Of a stretch of 64,000 nt of DNA, positions 52,875 through 60,474 are shown in pieces (the stretch's first letter is position 1; the number at the start of each line of letters is the position of its first letter). The stretch covers positions 124,001-188,000 of the forward strand of contig CAIQHF010000051.1 of assembly GCA_903871605.1 (NCBI GenBank), given 5' to 3'. A program made the translations under genes and the position numbers. The notes under the pieces were generated by a model. It was not told the DNA's origin, searched no databases, and saw nothing but the letters and a program-made list of their open reading frames with translations. Source of the stretch: an uncultured Sphingomonadaceae bacterium. Lineage in GTDB: Bacteria > Pseudomonadota > Alphaproteobacteria > Sphingomonadales > Sphingomonadaceae.

Positions 52875-54067
52875 GCGGCGTCGATGATGACGCGATCGAA
52901 CCCGCCGGGCCGCCGATCGAGCCGCGTCTCGCCACCCGCGCGCAGCCCCCGACGCCGAGGCGATTGTCGCGCCGCGTGCTGGCGCTGTCGGCGGGCGTCG
53001 GCGCGATAGCGATTGCGGGCGCAGTGGGCGTCGCGCTGACCTCCAGCAGTCACCACGGCGGGGATCCTGAGCCGGTCGCGGTCAACAATCGCCAGATGAC
53101 CGACGCGCTCGCCAGTGCGCCGAAGGATTATAGTGCGGTGAAACTCGCCGACGCTGAAAAGCTGCCTCCGCCGGGTCCGTCAACGACAGCCTCGGCGACA
53201 ACCGCACCATCGGCGACGACCACACCGCAAACGGCCGATCGCAATGCCGCACTTCAACAGCGTCGCCAGCGGCAGGATAGTGCGCGCTCGAGCAAACTGT
53301 TTGCGGGGGATAGCCGCCCGCCGGCTCCGGTTTCGGACACCGCCGGCTCCGCCACCGCTTTAGCCGGACAGACCGGTGCCGCACCAACAGCCGCAGCCAC
53401 CGCTGACGCGCAGGATCGCAAAGCGGCGTTCGTTGCCGGCGGAGGGACGACGCCAACGGTGAACAGCGGGCGGCTCGTTCCCGCGGCCGGTCGCTTCACC
53501 TTGCAGGCGGGCTCGACGATCGCGGCCGCATTGATCACCGGGCTCTCCTCCGACATTCCCGGCGAAGTGGTCGCCCAGGTCACGGAGGATGTGTTCGACA
53601 GCGTGACCGGCCAAATACGGCTGATCCCGCAGGGCTCGCGTCTGATCGGCAGCTACGACGCCCATGTAACGTTCGGTCAGTCGCGTGCGCTTGTGGTCTG
53701 GACTCGCCTGATCCTGCCGGACGGGCGCAGCCAAGATCTGGACCGACTGATCGGCACGGACGGTGCTGGGCAATCCGGCTTCGCGGATCGGGTCGATCAT
53801 CACACTGGGAAGCTGCTGGAAGCGGGGCTGCTGTCGTCGCTCTTCGGCCTCGGCAGCAATCTTGCTACGTCGACCTCGGGCAACAACAATGACATTGCGT
53901 TTGCCATCCGCGACAGCGCTGGGCAGTCGGTCGGTCGGGTCGGCGACAAATTGGTGGACCGACAACTCGATGTTCAGCCGACCATCACGATCCGTCCGGG
54001 CGCGCGGGTTCGCGTTCTGGTCAGTCGTGATCTGGTGCTAACGGCATGGCCGGAAAAAGGGGGCTGA
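52871..54067 (+). CDS. trbI: TrbI, VirB10-like conjugal transfer protein
   Basis: The product is 398 residues. The cytoplasmic N-terminus and a membrane segment (VLALSAGVGAIAIAGAVGVAL) are followed by a proline/threonine-rich periplasmic linker and the VirB10 domain (FTLQAGSTIAAALITGLSSDIPGEVVAQV, QGSRLIGSYDAHVTFGQSRALVVW, ADRVDHHTGKLLEAGLLSSLFG). It spans both membranes in the T4SS core. It is the last gene of the operon; its final 47 bases overlap the convergent LysR gene. Confidence 0.94.
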   Translation: MSGVDDDAIEPAGPPIEPRLATRAQPPTPRRLSRRVLALSAGVGAIAIAGAVGVALTSSSHHGGDPEPVAVNNRQMTDALASAPKDYSAVKLADAEKLPPPGPSTTASATTAPSATTTPQTADRNAALQQRRQRQDSARSSKLFAGDSRPPAPVSDTAGSATALAGQTGAAPTAAATADAQDRKAAFVAGGGTTPTVNSGRLVPAAGRFTLQAGSTIAAALITGLSSDIPGEVVAQVTEDVFDSVTGQIRLIPQGSRLIGSYDAHVTFGQSRALVVWTRLILPDGRSQDLDRLIGTDGAGQSGFADRVDHHTGKLLEAGLLSSLFGLGSNLATSTSGNNNDIAFAIRDSAGQSVGRVGDKLVDRQLDVQPTITIRPGARVRVLVSRDLVLTAWPEKGG

Positions 54068-55004
54068 CCGGCGGCGTTTCATGACCGGCGCGCAGATGGC
54101 CGAGCAGGCGGTGGCGCAACGGGTTACCATCGCTTGCCGACCAAAATGCCTCGGCGGTCGCACTTGCGTGGCGACCGCGGATCGGTCGAACCACGAGGTC
54201 CGGATGCGGGACGATCGCGGATTCGAAAAGGATTGCGGAGCCAAGCCCCATCCCGACCATCGCCAGCAGCGCCTCGCGGGATACCGTGTGCTGCTCGCAG
54301 TCGAGCTTTCGTCCACCGATGCGGGACAAGACGGCATGATAGATGCTGTTCTCACCCTGCCATGTCCGCATCAGGAGCTTGAGCGACGCCACTTCCGTCC
54401 AGCCGAGCGAGGGACGTGTCGCAAAGGGATGGTTCACCGGCATCGCTACGAACAGTCGTTCTTCCCACAGAGACATGCGGTCGATCCCCACCGCAGTCTG
54501 GCGCGGCATGAAGGCAGCGACCATCAAGTCGATCGACCCTTCGTGGAGTTGGCGATGAAGGTCGCCTGGCAGGCCTTCGATCATGCGCAATTGCACCTTC
54601 GGGCTCTCTGCCGAAAAGGTGCGAAGAGCGTTACGCAGCGGCCCCGTGGTGATCCCGAGGTAGAAGCCGATCGACAATTGACCAGTGCGGCTTTGCGCGG
54701 TCTCGATGGCGCGCCGCATTTGGGTGTCGATCGTGGCGAGCACGTCGATTGCGTACGGCTCGACGGAGCGACCGATTGGCGTCAGCTCCAGTCGGCTTCC
54801 GCGGCCGCGTACGAAAAGATCCCCGCCAAACGCCTCTTCCAGCCGCGCGATCGTTTGGCTCACCGCCGGCTGGCTGCAGCCGAGCAACCGCGCTGCGCCA
54901 GTGAAGCTGCGGGTCTCCACCACCTTCAGGAAGGTCTCCAACTGGTGGAGTTCGGGACGGAGGGCCCGTTGCGGCGTCGCCCGCGCAACCGGGTCAAACC
55001 GCAT
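54021..55004 (-). CDS. LysR family transcriptional regulator
   Basis: About 327 residues. The N-terminal HTH is LHQLETFLKVVETRSFTGAARLLGCSQPAVSQTIARLEEAFGGDLFVR, followed by a type 2 periplasmic-binding effector domain (LSIGFYLGITTGPLRNAL, IDLMVAAF). It converges on trbI with an overlap, a layout often seen at the end of trb clusters in sphingomonads, so it may travel with the element. MDCL from 55016 is the alternative start. The effector and targets are unknown. Confidence 0.9.
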   Translation of the reverse strand: MRFDPVARATPQRALRPELHQLETFLKVVETRSFTGAARLLGCSQPAVSQTIARLEEAFGGDLFVRGRGSRLELTPIGRSVEPYAIDVLATIDTQMRRAIETAQSRTGQLSIGFYLGITTGPLRNALRTFSAESPKVQLRMIEGLPGDLHRQLHEGSIDLMVAAFMPRQTAVGIDRMSLWEERLFVAMPVNHPFATRPSLGWTEVASLKLLMRTWQGENSIYHAVLSRIGGRKLDCEQHTVSREALLAMVGMGLGSAILFESAIVPHPDLVVRPIRGRHASATAEAFWSASDGNPLRHRLLGHLRAGHETPPVSPLFPAMPLAPDHD

Positions 55005-55025
55005 CAGACAGTCCAAGGGCCCAGC

Positions 55026-55475
55026 TTAGTGGAGCTCTTCCTGACACCAAGAGATATCGCCGCCATTGCGCCGGCAGCGCCGGGCGTGGCGCCATGTCCC
55101 CGCCACGAGCAGCACGAGCATTGGATAGCTCCACATCGCCAGCATGAGCGCGTAGGTTATGCGGATCATCTCCAGATCCAGCATACGTGCGACGTGCACG
55201 CCCACCGTGTCGAGTTGGAGGGCGGCCAGTGCCATGGGCCAAGCACGATCGGCCCAGATCGCCACGGCCCCGAGTACAAAGAGCAGGATTAGATCGACGA
55301 CGAGGACACCCGTTTCGACACGGGTAAAACGCGAAGCCAATGGCCCATAACTGACCAGTGTCGCGAGATAAGCGAGCATCATCGCGCCGCCGGCAATCCT
55401 TTCTGGAGCACCGCCTCGCCACAGCGCAAAGGCGCATGTGGCGAGGAGCAGCGCGTCGAACAACAGAATGTGCAT
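55026..55475 (-). CDS. small integral membrane protein, unknown function
   Basis: About 149 residues with four to five hydrophobic helices (ILLFDALLLATCAFALW, IAGGAMMLAYLATLVSY, VLVVDLILLFVLGAVAIWA, ITYALMLAMWSYPMLVLLVAGTW) and a short basic C-terminus with RHARRCRRN. No catalytic motif is visible. A GTG at 55478 directly precedes the chosen ATG. It is adjacent to and co-directional with the LysR gene (21 bases), so possibly its target. Confidence 0.7.
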   Translation of the reverse strand: MHILLFDALLLATCAFALWRGGAPERIAGGAMMLAYLATLVSYGPLASRFTRVETGVLVVDLILLFVLGAVAIWADRAWPMALAALQLDTVGVHVARMLDLEMIRITYALMLAMWSYPMLVLLVAGTWRHARRCRRNGGDISWCQEELH

Positions 55476-55521
55476 CACTAGAAGGTGATTGCCGTTGCGG
55501 ACGGATCATCGCGATGACCGC

Positions 55522-56403
55522 TCAAGCAGCACGCACGATCGGCACGACCCCGGCCTGATCTACTGCGAAGGCAGTCTTGGGGCACGGCGAGCCGTCGCCG
55601 AACATGCGCTCTAGTCCAAGCTCTTTGACCAGCGCCGGGGTCATCGCATGGGCCTCGATGAAAAGCTTGCGCGCCGCGACATTGGCGCCGAGCGCAGCCA
55701 CCAACTTCTCGAGCATGTCCTGCCCAGCCGAGATTGGCAGCCGGGCGTCCTGCCGTACCCGCAGCATTTCAGCAATCAGTGTCGCCGCATCGGCCGCTGC
55801 TTGGTCGGTCTTCACCTCGGCCGCACGAAACAAGGGTTGGATCGTTTCGAAAGCCTGCTTCCTTTGAATGAGCATTGTAGATCTCCTCACTCGCCCGACC
55901 CTGACGGGGGTTGCGAGTTCATCGTCGTTGGGGGGATCGGAAAGATCGATATGCCGGGCCTCAATAAAGCGGGTGATCACGTCAGACACCTCGATCAAGG
56001 CGCCGGTCGCCGCGGCGGCGCCAAACGCCAACGCGATGATGATCCCCAGCCGGGTTAGCAGACCTAAACCATAGCGGTTCTTCCGAGCGATCCTGCCCGA
56101 AGTTTCTGGCAGAGCCGCACCCCCCATTTGATCGGCACGCTCGGCTGCCGCTATCCTTCTTGGATCAGTACCAATCCGATTGTGTCCCTCCGCCTCGGCG
56201 AGCAGTCGAGCAGCCTGAACGCTGCGTGCCACACCAAGGATGCGGCGCGCGTCGCGAAAATGCTGATTGACGGTGTTCGGGCTGATGCCGAGTTCACGCG
56301 CAATCTCCTTGGCTTCCAATCCCTGATAATAAAGCCGCAGGCATGCTTTTTGCCGCTCGTTCAAACGGGCGAGGCGATCCGGATCGTTCATCCCAACCGC
56401 CAT
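55522..56403 (-). CDS. LuxR-type HTH protein with a transmembrane segment
   Basis: The product is 293 residues. An N-terminal LuxR/sigma-4 HTH (ARLNERQKACLRLYYQGLEAKEIARELGISPNTVNQHFRDARRILGV, about 10-60) is followed by one membrane span (LGLLTRLGIIIALAFGAAAATGAL, about 112-135) and a helical C-terminal domain with AEVKTDQAAADAATLIAEML. The HTH sits on the cytoplasmic side, making it a membrane-tethered regulator. ATG 56391 is an alternative start. Related one-piece HTH-TM proteins occur widely in sphingomonads without known function. Confidence 0.78.
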   Translation of the reverse strand: MAVGMNDPDRLARLNERQKACLRLYYQGLEAKEIARELGISPNTVNQHFRDARRILGVARSVQAARLLAEAEGHNRIGTDPRRIAAAERADQMGGAALPETSGRIARKNRYGLGLLTRLGIIIALAFGAAAATGALIEVSDVITRFIEARHIDLSDPPNDDELATPVRVGRVRRSTMLIQRKQAFETIQPLFRAAEVKTDQAAADAATLIAEMLRVRQDARLPISAGQDMLEKLVAALGANVAARKLFIEAHAMTPALVKELGLERMFGDGSPCPKTAFAVDQAGVVPIVRAA

Positions 56404-56779
56404 CGCGACGGAAACGGGTGCGCAATGTTGCGGGCTATCAGTTCGAACGAGTAGCCAATTTGAGCGCCGCCATTTCGCTTGGCACCTCTTCGTCTTGCCG
56501 CGAGTAATCCGTGGCGGAGGTGACGGATGTCGATATTTCGCAGAAAAAACGAAAGCAGGTCGCTCGAAGAGCGGGACGCGTTACCACTGACCAACACTGC
56601 GGCGAACTCCAGGATTTATCAGTCGCGCGGGGTCCGATTTGGGTGGTTGCGTCGCTAACTGCGTCATCGCTTCAGGCGCCCGCGCGCGCTAGACATCGTT
56701 CACGATCAGATAGCGCGTGTTGCCGCGGCTTTGCTCCACATAAGATCTATTATCGGACAGTAGCTATTGTTACGTAGGA
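56404..56779. other. gap without a supported gene
   Basis: These 376 bases hold only short frames with no recognisable protein. A+T content rises toward 56740-56779 (ATCTATTATCGGACAGTAGC), next to the end of the hemerythrin-like gene. The left half should contain the promoter of the LuxR-type gene. Confidence 0.5.
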
Positions 56780-57286
56780 TCAAAGATCTTCAACCTTTGA
56801 TTTCACCGCAAAGGCCTTCCTGACCCAGTTCGACGTGACGGCGGCCGGAGTGTTCATGTCTATCCCGAGCCGAACAATCGCATCGATCAGTTCGGTTTCC
56901 TCGTATTTGAGCCGGGCAGTGAAGAGTTTCACCACTGCAATGGCTTTAGGCCGATAAGTACTCCAATCGCCTGTAGCTTTGGAAGTCGGCCACGCCTCCA
57001 TATGGTTGGTGTAGTCAGCGAACCTCTGGACAATGTCCGCCTTCGATTTCGCGAAAAGAGCTTGAGCCTCGGGCCGGAGGTCTGCTTCCAGTTTCGCGTA
57101 GACATGACGCTCCTTGATCGCGAGATGTTGCATAAGATTGCTTGCAAACGCCCAACGCGCACCGCTCAATTTGAAGACATCAGGCGGCGCTGGCAAATCG
57201 ATCAATGCGATGAGGTCGGCCGCTAGCGCGTTGATGCGCGCATGGTCACTGAGGAAGCGCTCTCTCATATCGATTGGATTGTGCAT
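56780..57286 (-). CDS. hemerythrin-like domain protein
   Basis: The product is 168 residues from ATG 57286, with GGGAGG eight bases upstream. It is a four-helix protein: MRERFLSDHARINALAADLIALID, then FASNLMQHLAIKERHVYAKLEAD, FADYTNHMEAWPT, and KLFTARLKYEETELIDAI. The spaced His/Glu residues (DH; QHLAIKERH; NHME; EE) fit hemerythrin HHE metal ligation, though not every ligand can be matched with certainty. The likely role is oxygen, nitric oxide or iron handling in the cytoplasm. The open frame continues upstream into the aspartase gene, but that part is a shadow. Thirty-eight bases separate the two genes. Confidence 0.75.
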   Translation of the reverse strand: MHNPIDMRERFLSDHARINALAADLIALIDLPAPPDVFKLSGARWAFASNLMQHLAIKERHVYAKLEADLRPEAQALFAKSKADIVQRFADYTNHMEAWPTSKATGDWSTYRPKAIAVVKLFTARLKYEETELIDAIVRLGIDMNTPAAVTSNWVRKAFAVKSKVEDL

Positions 57287-57324
57287 TCGATTGGCCTCCC
57301 GACCAAGCAGCCCGGGCGCGTCGA

Positions 57325-58803
57325 TCAGGCCGTTCCCGCGGCTGGAACTGACAAAAACTGATTTTCGCTGTTGGGTGTCGCTAGAAGCGCTAACGAGTCG
57401 AAAGGCCGTGTGAGCAGTTCTGGGCTTAGGACGCGATCCAGGTGTTCTCTCGTCATGAGCCCGCGCGCTAGGACGATCTCGTAAACGCCCTGCCCGGTCT
57501 TGTGGGCCTCGACCGCCACATCGGTCGCGTGTTGGTAGCCAATGAACGGGTTCAATGCCGTTACGATGCCAATCGACCGCTCTACCTGCGCGCGCAGCAG
57601 TTCCCGATTGGCCGTGATCCCTCGAACACAATGCTTTTCCAGTGTCAGACACCCTGCAGTGAGGTGCGAGATGCTCCGCTCAAGACTGTAGAAAATGATA
57701 GGCTCAAACGCATTGAGCTGAAGCTGCCCACCCTCGGCTGCCATCGTGATTGTTACGTCATTTCCAATTACCTCGAACGCGATCTGGTTAACCACTTCCG
57801 GGATAACCGGGTTCACCTTTCCCGGCATGATCGATGACCCGGCCTGACGGGGAGGAAGATTGATTTCGTTAAATCCGGCACGCGGCCCAGAAGATAGCAG
57901 TCGTAGGTCATTACATACCTTCGACAACTTTACGGCGATGCGCTTCAGGACGCCGGAAAGCTGAACGAATGCGCCACAGTCCTGAGTTGCTTCGATCAAA
58001 TCAGGCGCTGTGATCAGTTTGACGTCGACGATTGTAGACAATCGTTCACGGATCAACGCCGCATATTGAGGATGCGACGTGATCCCGGTCCCGATGGCGG
58101 TCCCGCCGAGATTAATCTCCTGGATCAAGGCTGATGCTTCGCGGAGGCGCGCCTCGTCCTCTGCCAGCATCAGTGCATAGGTGCCGAATTCCTGGCCAAG
58201 TGTCATCGGAACGGCGTCTTGAAGCTGCGTCCTGCCCATCTTCAGAACGTCGGCAAACTCCTCTGCCTTTGCGGCAAAGGACAGGCGCAATACGTTCATC
58301 GCGACAAGCAACCGCCCGATAGATGTAAGCGACGCCAGCTTGAGCGCGGTCGGGTACACGTCATTGGTCGACTGTCCGCAATTTACATGCTCGTTGGGAT
58401 GCAGACAGGCATAATCCCCTTTCGCGTGTCCAAGGATTTCGAGAGCGCGGTTGGCGATCACCTCGTTGGCATTCATGTTCGTCGAGGTGCCGGCACCACC
58501 CTGAATCGGATCAATTACAAACTGGTCGTGCAACGCGCCTTCGCGAATTTCTCGACAGGCAGTCACGATAGCCAACTTTCGCTGCTCATCCAGGAGTCCG
58601 AGTTCAGCGTTGGCTTCGGCCGCTGCTTCCTTGATGGCGGCAAGGGCCATGATCAGGTCGGACGACGCGCCAATTGTGGTCCCGGAGATCTGGAAATTCT
58701 CGACCGCGCGAAGGGCGTGGATGCCATAGTAAGCGTCGATCGGAACTGCGAGTTCACCAATGAGGTCGTGTTCCGTCCGGAACATGGCAATGCTCTGCGT
58801 CAT
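57325..58803 (-). CDS. aspA: aspartate ammonia-lyase
   Basis: The product is 492 residues, with AGGAG eight bases before ATG 58803. Fumarase/aspartase superfamily motifs are HDLIGELAVPIDAYYGIHALRAVENFQIS, GGAGTSTNMNANEVIANRA, HPNEHVNCGQSTNDVYPTALK, the GTAIGTG region, and the signature SSIMPGKVNPVIPE with the catalytic serine loop. It deaminates L-aspartate to fumarate reversibly in the cytoplasm. A hemerythrin-like gene follows closely and a Spinster-type MFS gene precedes it by 139 bases; these may form one catabolic unit. Confidence 0.94.
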   Translation of the reverse strand: MTQSIAMFRTEHDLIGELAVPIDAYYGIHALRAVENFQISGTTIGASSDLIMALAAIKEAAAEANAELGLLDEQRKLAIVTACREIREGALHDQFVIDPIQGGAGTSTNMNANEVIANRALEILGHAKGDYACLHPNEHVNCGQSTNDVYPTALKLASLTSIGRLLVAMNVLRLSFAAKAEEFADVLKMGRTQLQDAVPMTLGQEFGTYALMLAEDEARLREASALIQEINLGGTAIGTGITSHPQYAALIRERLSTIVDVKLITAPDLIEATQDCGAFVQLSGVLKRIAVKLSKVCNDLRLLSSGPRAGFNEINLPPRQAGSSIMPGKVNPVIPEVVNQIAFEVIGNDVTITMAAEGGQLQLNAFEPIIFYSLERSISHLTAGCLTLEKHCVRGITANRELLRAQVERSIGIVTALNPFIGYQHATDVAVEAHKTGQGVYEIVLARGLMTREHLDRVLSPELLTRPFDSLALLATPNSENQFLSVPAAGTA

Positions 58804-58942
58804 GCAATAATCTCCTGCGATAGCTAGATTTGCCGCATCCAGCCCGCCCCTGGCACGTCGCCTCCATTGCCAATCATTGGCAACCCGACTGGCCAACGTA
58901 CCTCTTCAGCCGCGGCGCTTTTCACGAGTTTGACGCAACCGG

Positions 58943-60322
58943 CTACCGGAAGCCGACGGCAGGCTGAGCAGCAATCGCCCGCGCTGACCAAAAGTAAAGT
59001 GCCGCTGCCGCCAATGCCGACGGCGCGACAACGATTGCCAGGGAACGTCCGAGAGCAAGTGGGTCGTGAAAGACATGTTCTGTGAGAGCGGCCGTGATCA
59101 AAGTACCGAAAGTGAGCCCAAAGATCATGTTGAAAAACGCCATGCATGCGATGCTCATGCCCCGAACTTCATTCGGAATCGCCTCCTGCATTGCCGCAAT
59201 GCCGGCAGATTGCGCGCCCCACGACATCATCGTCCACAAGGTAAAACACCCCAGAACCAGAGCCGCGCCCCCCCGCTCGATAGCGATCGCGGCAGCTCCG
59301 GATGAGAGAACAGCGAGGACGGCAGAGATATAGGATCTGTACTGATGGCCGCGGGTTCGAGCCATTCGGTCGCTCAGGAGGCCGCTCATCAGCGTACCAA
59401 AAACGCCGCCCAATACAGCGGACAATCCGAGCGTGGATCCCACGGAGCTCGCGGACTGGTGGTAGACTCGCTCCAGCAGCGCTGGCGTCCAGTTGAGCAA
59501 CGAGAAATCGCCCGCCGACATGAACGCCATCGCCCCCCACATCGGTCCGACGACGCGGCCGTGACGTGCGAGAACGCGCAGCGCATCGAACGTCGATGTG
59601 ACCATCGCAGCGTCTTCGAGGCTTCCGCGTCGCGCTGGTTCACGCATCGTCGCCAATAACATGATGACTAGGGCGCCCGGCAAGGCGAGCGCGAGGAGCA
59701 CGATCCGCCACGGTCGGAAACCGCCGACGATGGGAAGGATGCTAAATGTGCCGTGCTCGGCTGACTGTAGCAGCGCACCCCCGGCTCCCAACGCGACCCC
59801 GGCGCCGACGCAAAGTCCCATCATGAAGATGGACACCGCGATCCCGCGACGATGTGGAGGGAAGAGGTCCCCGATCATCGAGATGGCAGCTGGAGCGAGC
59901 GTGGCTTCGCCCACGCCGACGAGAACCCGTGCCAGAAACAAAGCCCAGAAGCCACTCGCCAATCCGCAACCGACAGTCGCAAGAGACCAGATCAACACAC
60001 CCGCCATGAGGATTGAACGCCGCGACCATTTGTCGGCGAGGCGCCCGAGGGGTATTCCGGCTACCGAGTAGATCAGTGCAAAGGCGAGTCCCTGCAGCAA
60101 CCCCATCTGAACGTCAGAAAGCCCAAGATCGCGCCGCAGCGGTTCGACCAGAAGACTGAGGATCTGGCGGTCCGTATAGGACAGCGTTCCGACCACGCAG
60201 AATATTCCTACCGCCCACCATGCCCGCGAGCGCGGTGGCCACGGTCGGCTGACGGCTTTGGGCGCGCTGACATTCGCCGTGTCGAAAGCATTACGCGCGA
60301 TAGCTGGGACGCCTTCCTTCAT
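58943..60322 (-). CDS. MFS transporter (Spinster/sugar-phosphate-like group)
   Basis: About 459 residues. GAGG lies five bases before ATG 60322. Twelve hydrophobic segments and MFS motifs are visible (LSYTDRQILSLLVEPLRRDLGLSD, GIPLGRLADKWSRRSILMAGVLIWSLAT, RVLVGVGEATLAPAAISMIGDLFPPHRRG). The TDRQ/ LGLSD opening is typical of the Spinster-like MFS group found beside TBDRs in sphingomonads. The substrate is not evident. It lies between aspartase and a TBDR on the same strand, suggesting inner-membrane import of the compound taken up by that receptor. Confidence 0.9.
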   Translation of the reverse strand: MKEGVPAIARNAFDTANVSAPKAVSRPWPPRSRAWWAVGIFCVVGTLSYTDRQILSLLVEPLRRDLGLSDVQMGLLQGLAFALIYSVAGIPLGRLADKWSRRSILMAGVLIWSLATVGCGLASGFWALFLARVLVGVGEATLAPAAISMIGDLFPPHRRGIAVSIFMMGLCVGAGVALGAGGALLQSAEHGTFSILPIVGGFRPWRIVLLALALPGALVIMLLATMREPARRGSLEDAAMVTSTFDALRVLARHGRVVGPMWGAMAFMSAGDFSLLNWTPALLERVYHQSASSVGSTLGLSAVLGGVFGTLMSGLLSDRMARTRGHQYRSYISAVLAVLSSGAAAIAIERGGAALVLGCFTLWTMMSWGAQSAGIAAMQEAIPNEVRGMSIACMAFFNMIFGLTFGTLITAALTEHVFHDPLALGRSLAIVVAPSALAAAALYFWSARAIAAQPAVGFR

Positions 60323-60474
60323 ACGGACCTCAATACTCGCTGGCAGGCAGCTTTTCTGATCCTGAGGCGCCAATCAATGCGGTGGCGCATACAATTTGCG
60401 ACGCAGTTCCCGTGCATCGCTGAAAGAATGCCCGGTTTCCGGTCCCGCGCCCAGGCGAGACCGGACACCAACGA

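Noticed and set aside
56511-56777. 88-codon plus-strand frame in the gap before the hemerythrin-like gene
   Set aside because: No recognisable domain, no ribosome-binding site, and composition like non-coding sequence.
57287-57652. Long N-terminal extension of the hemerythrin-like protein
   Set aside because: It lies over the aspartase 3' end and lacks protein-like features. ATG 57286 has a strong ribosome-binding site.
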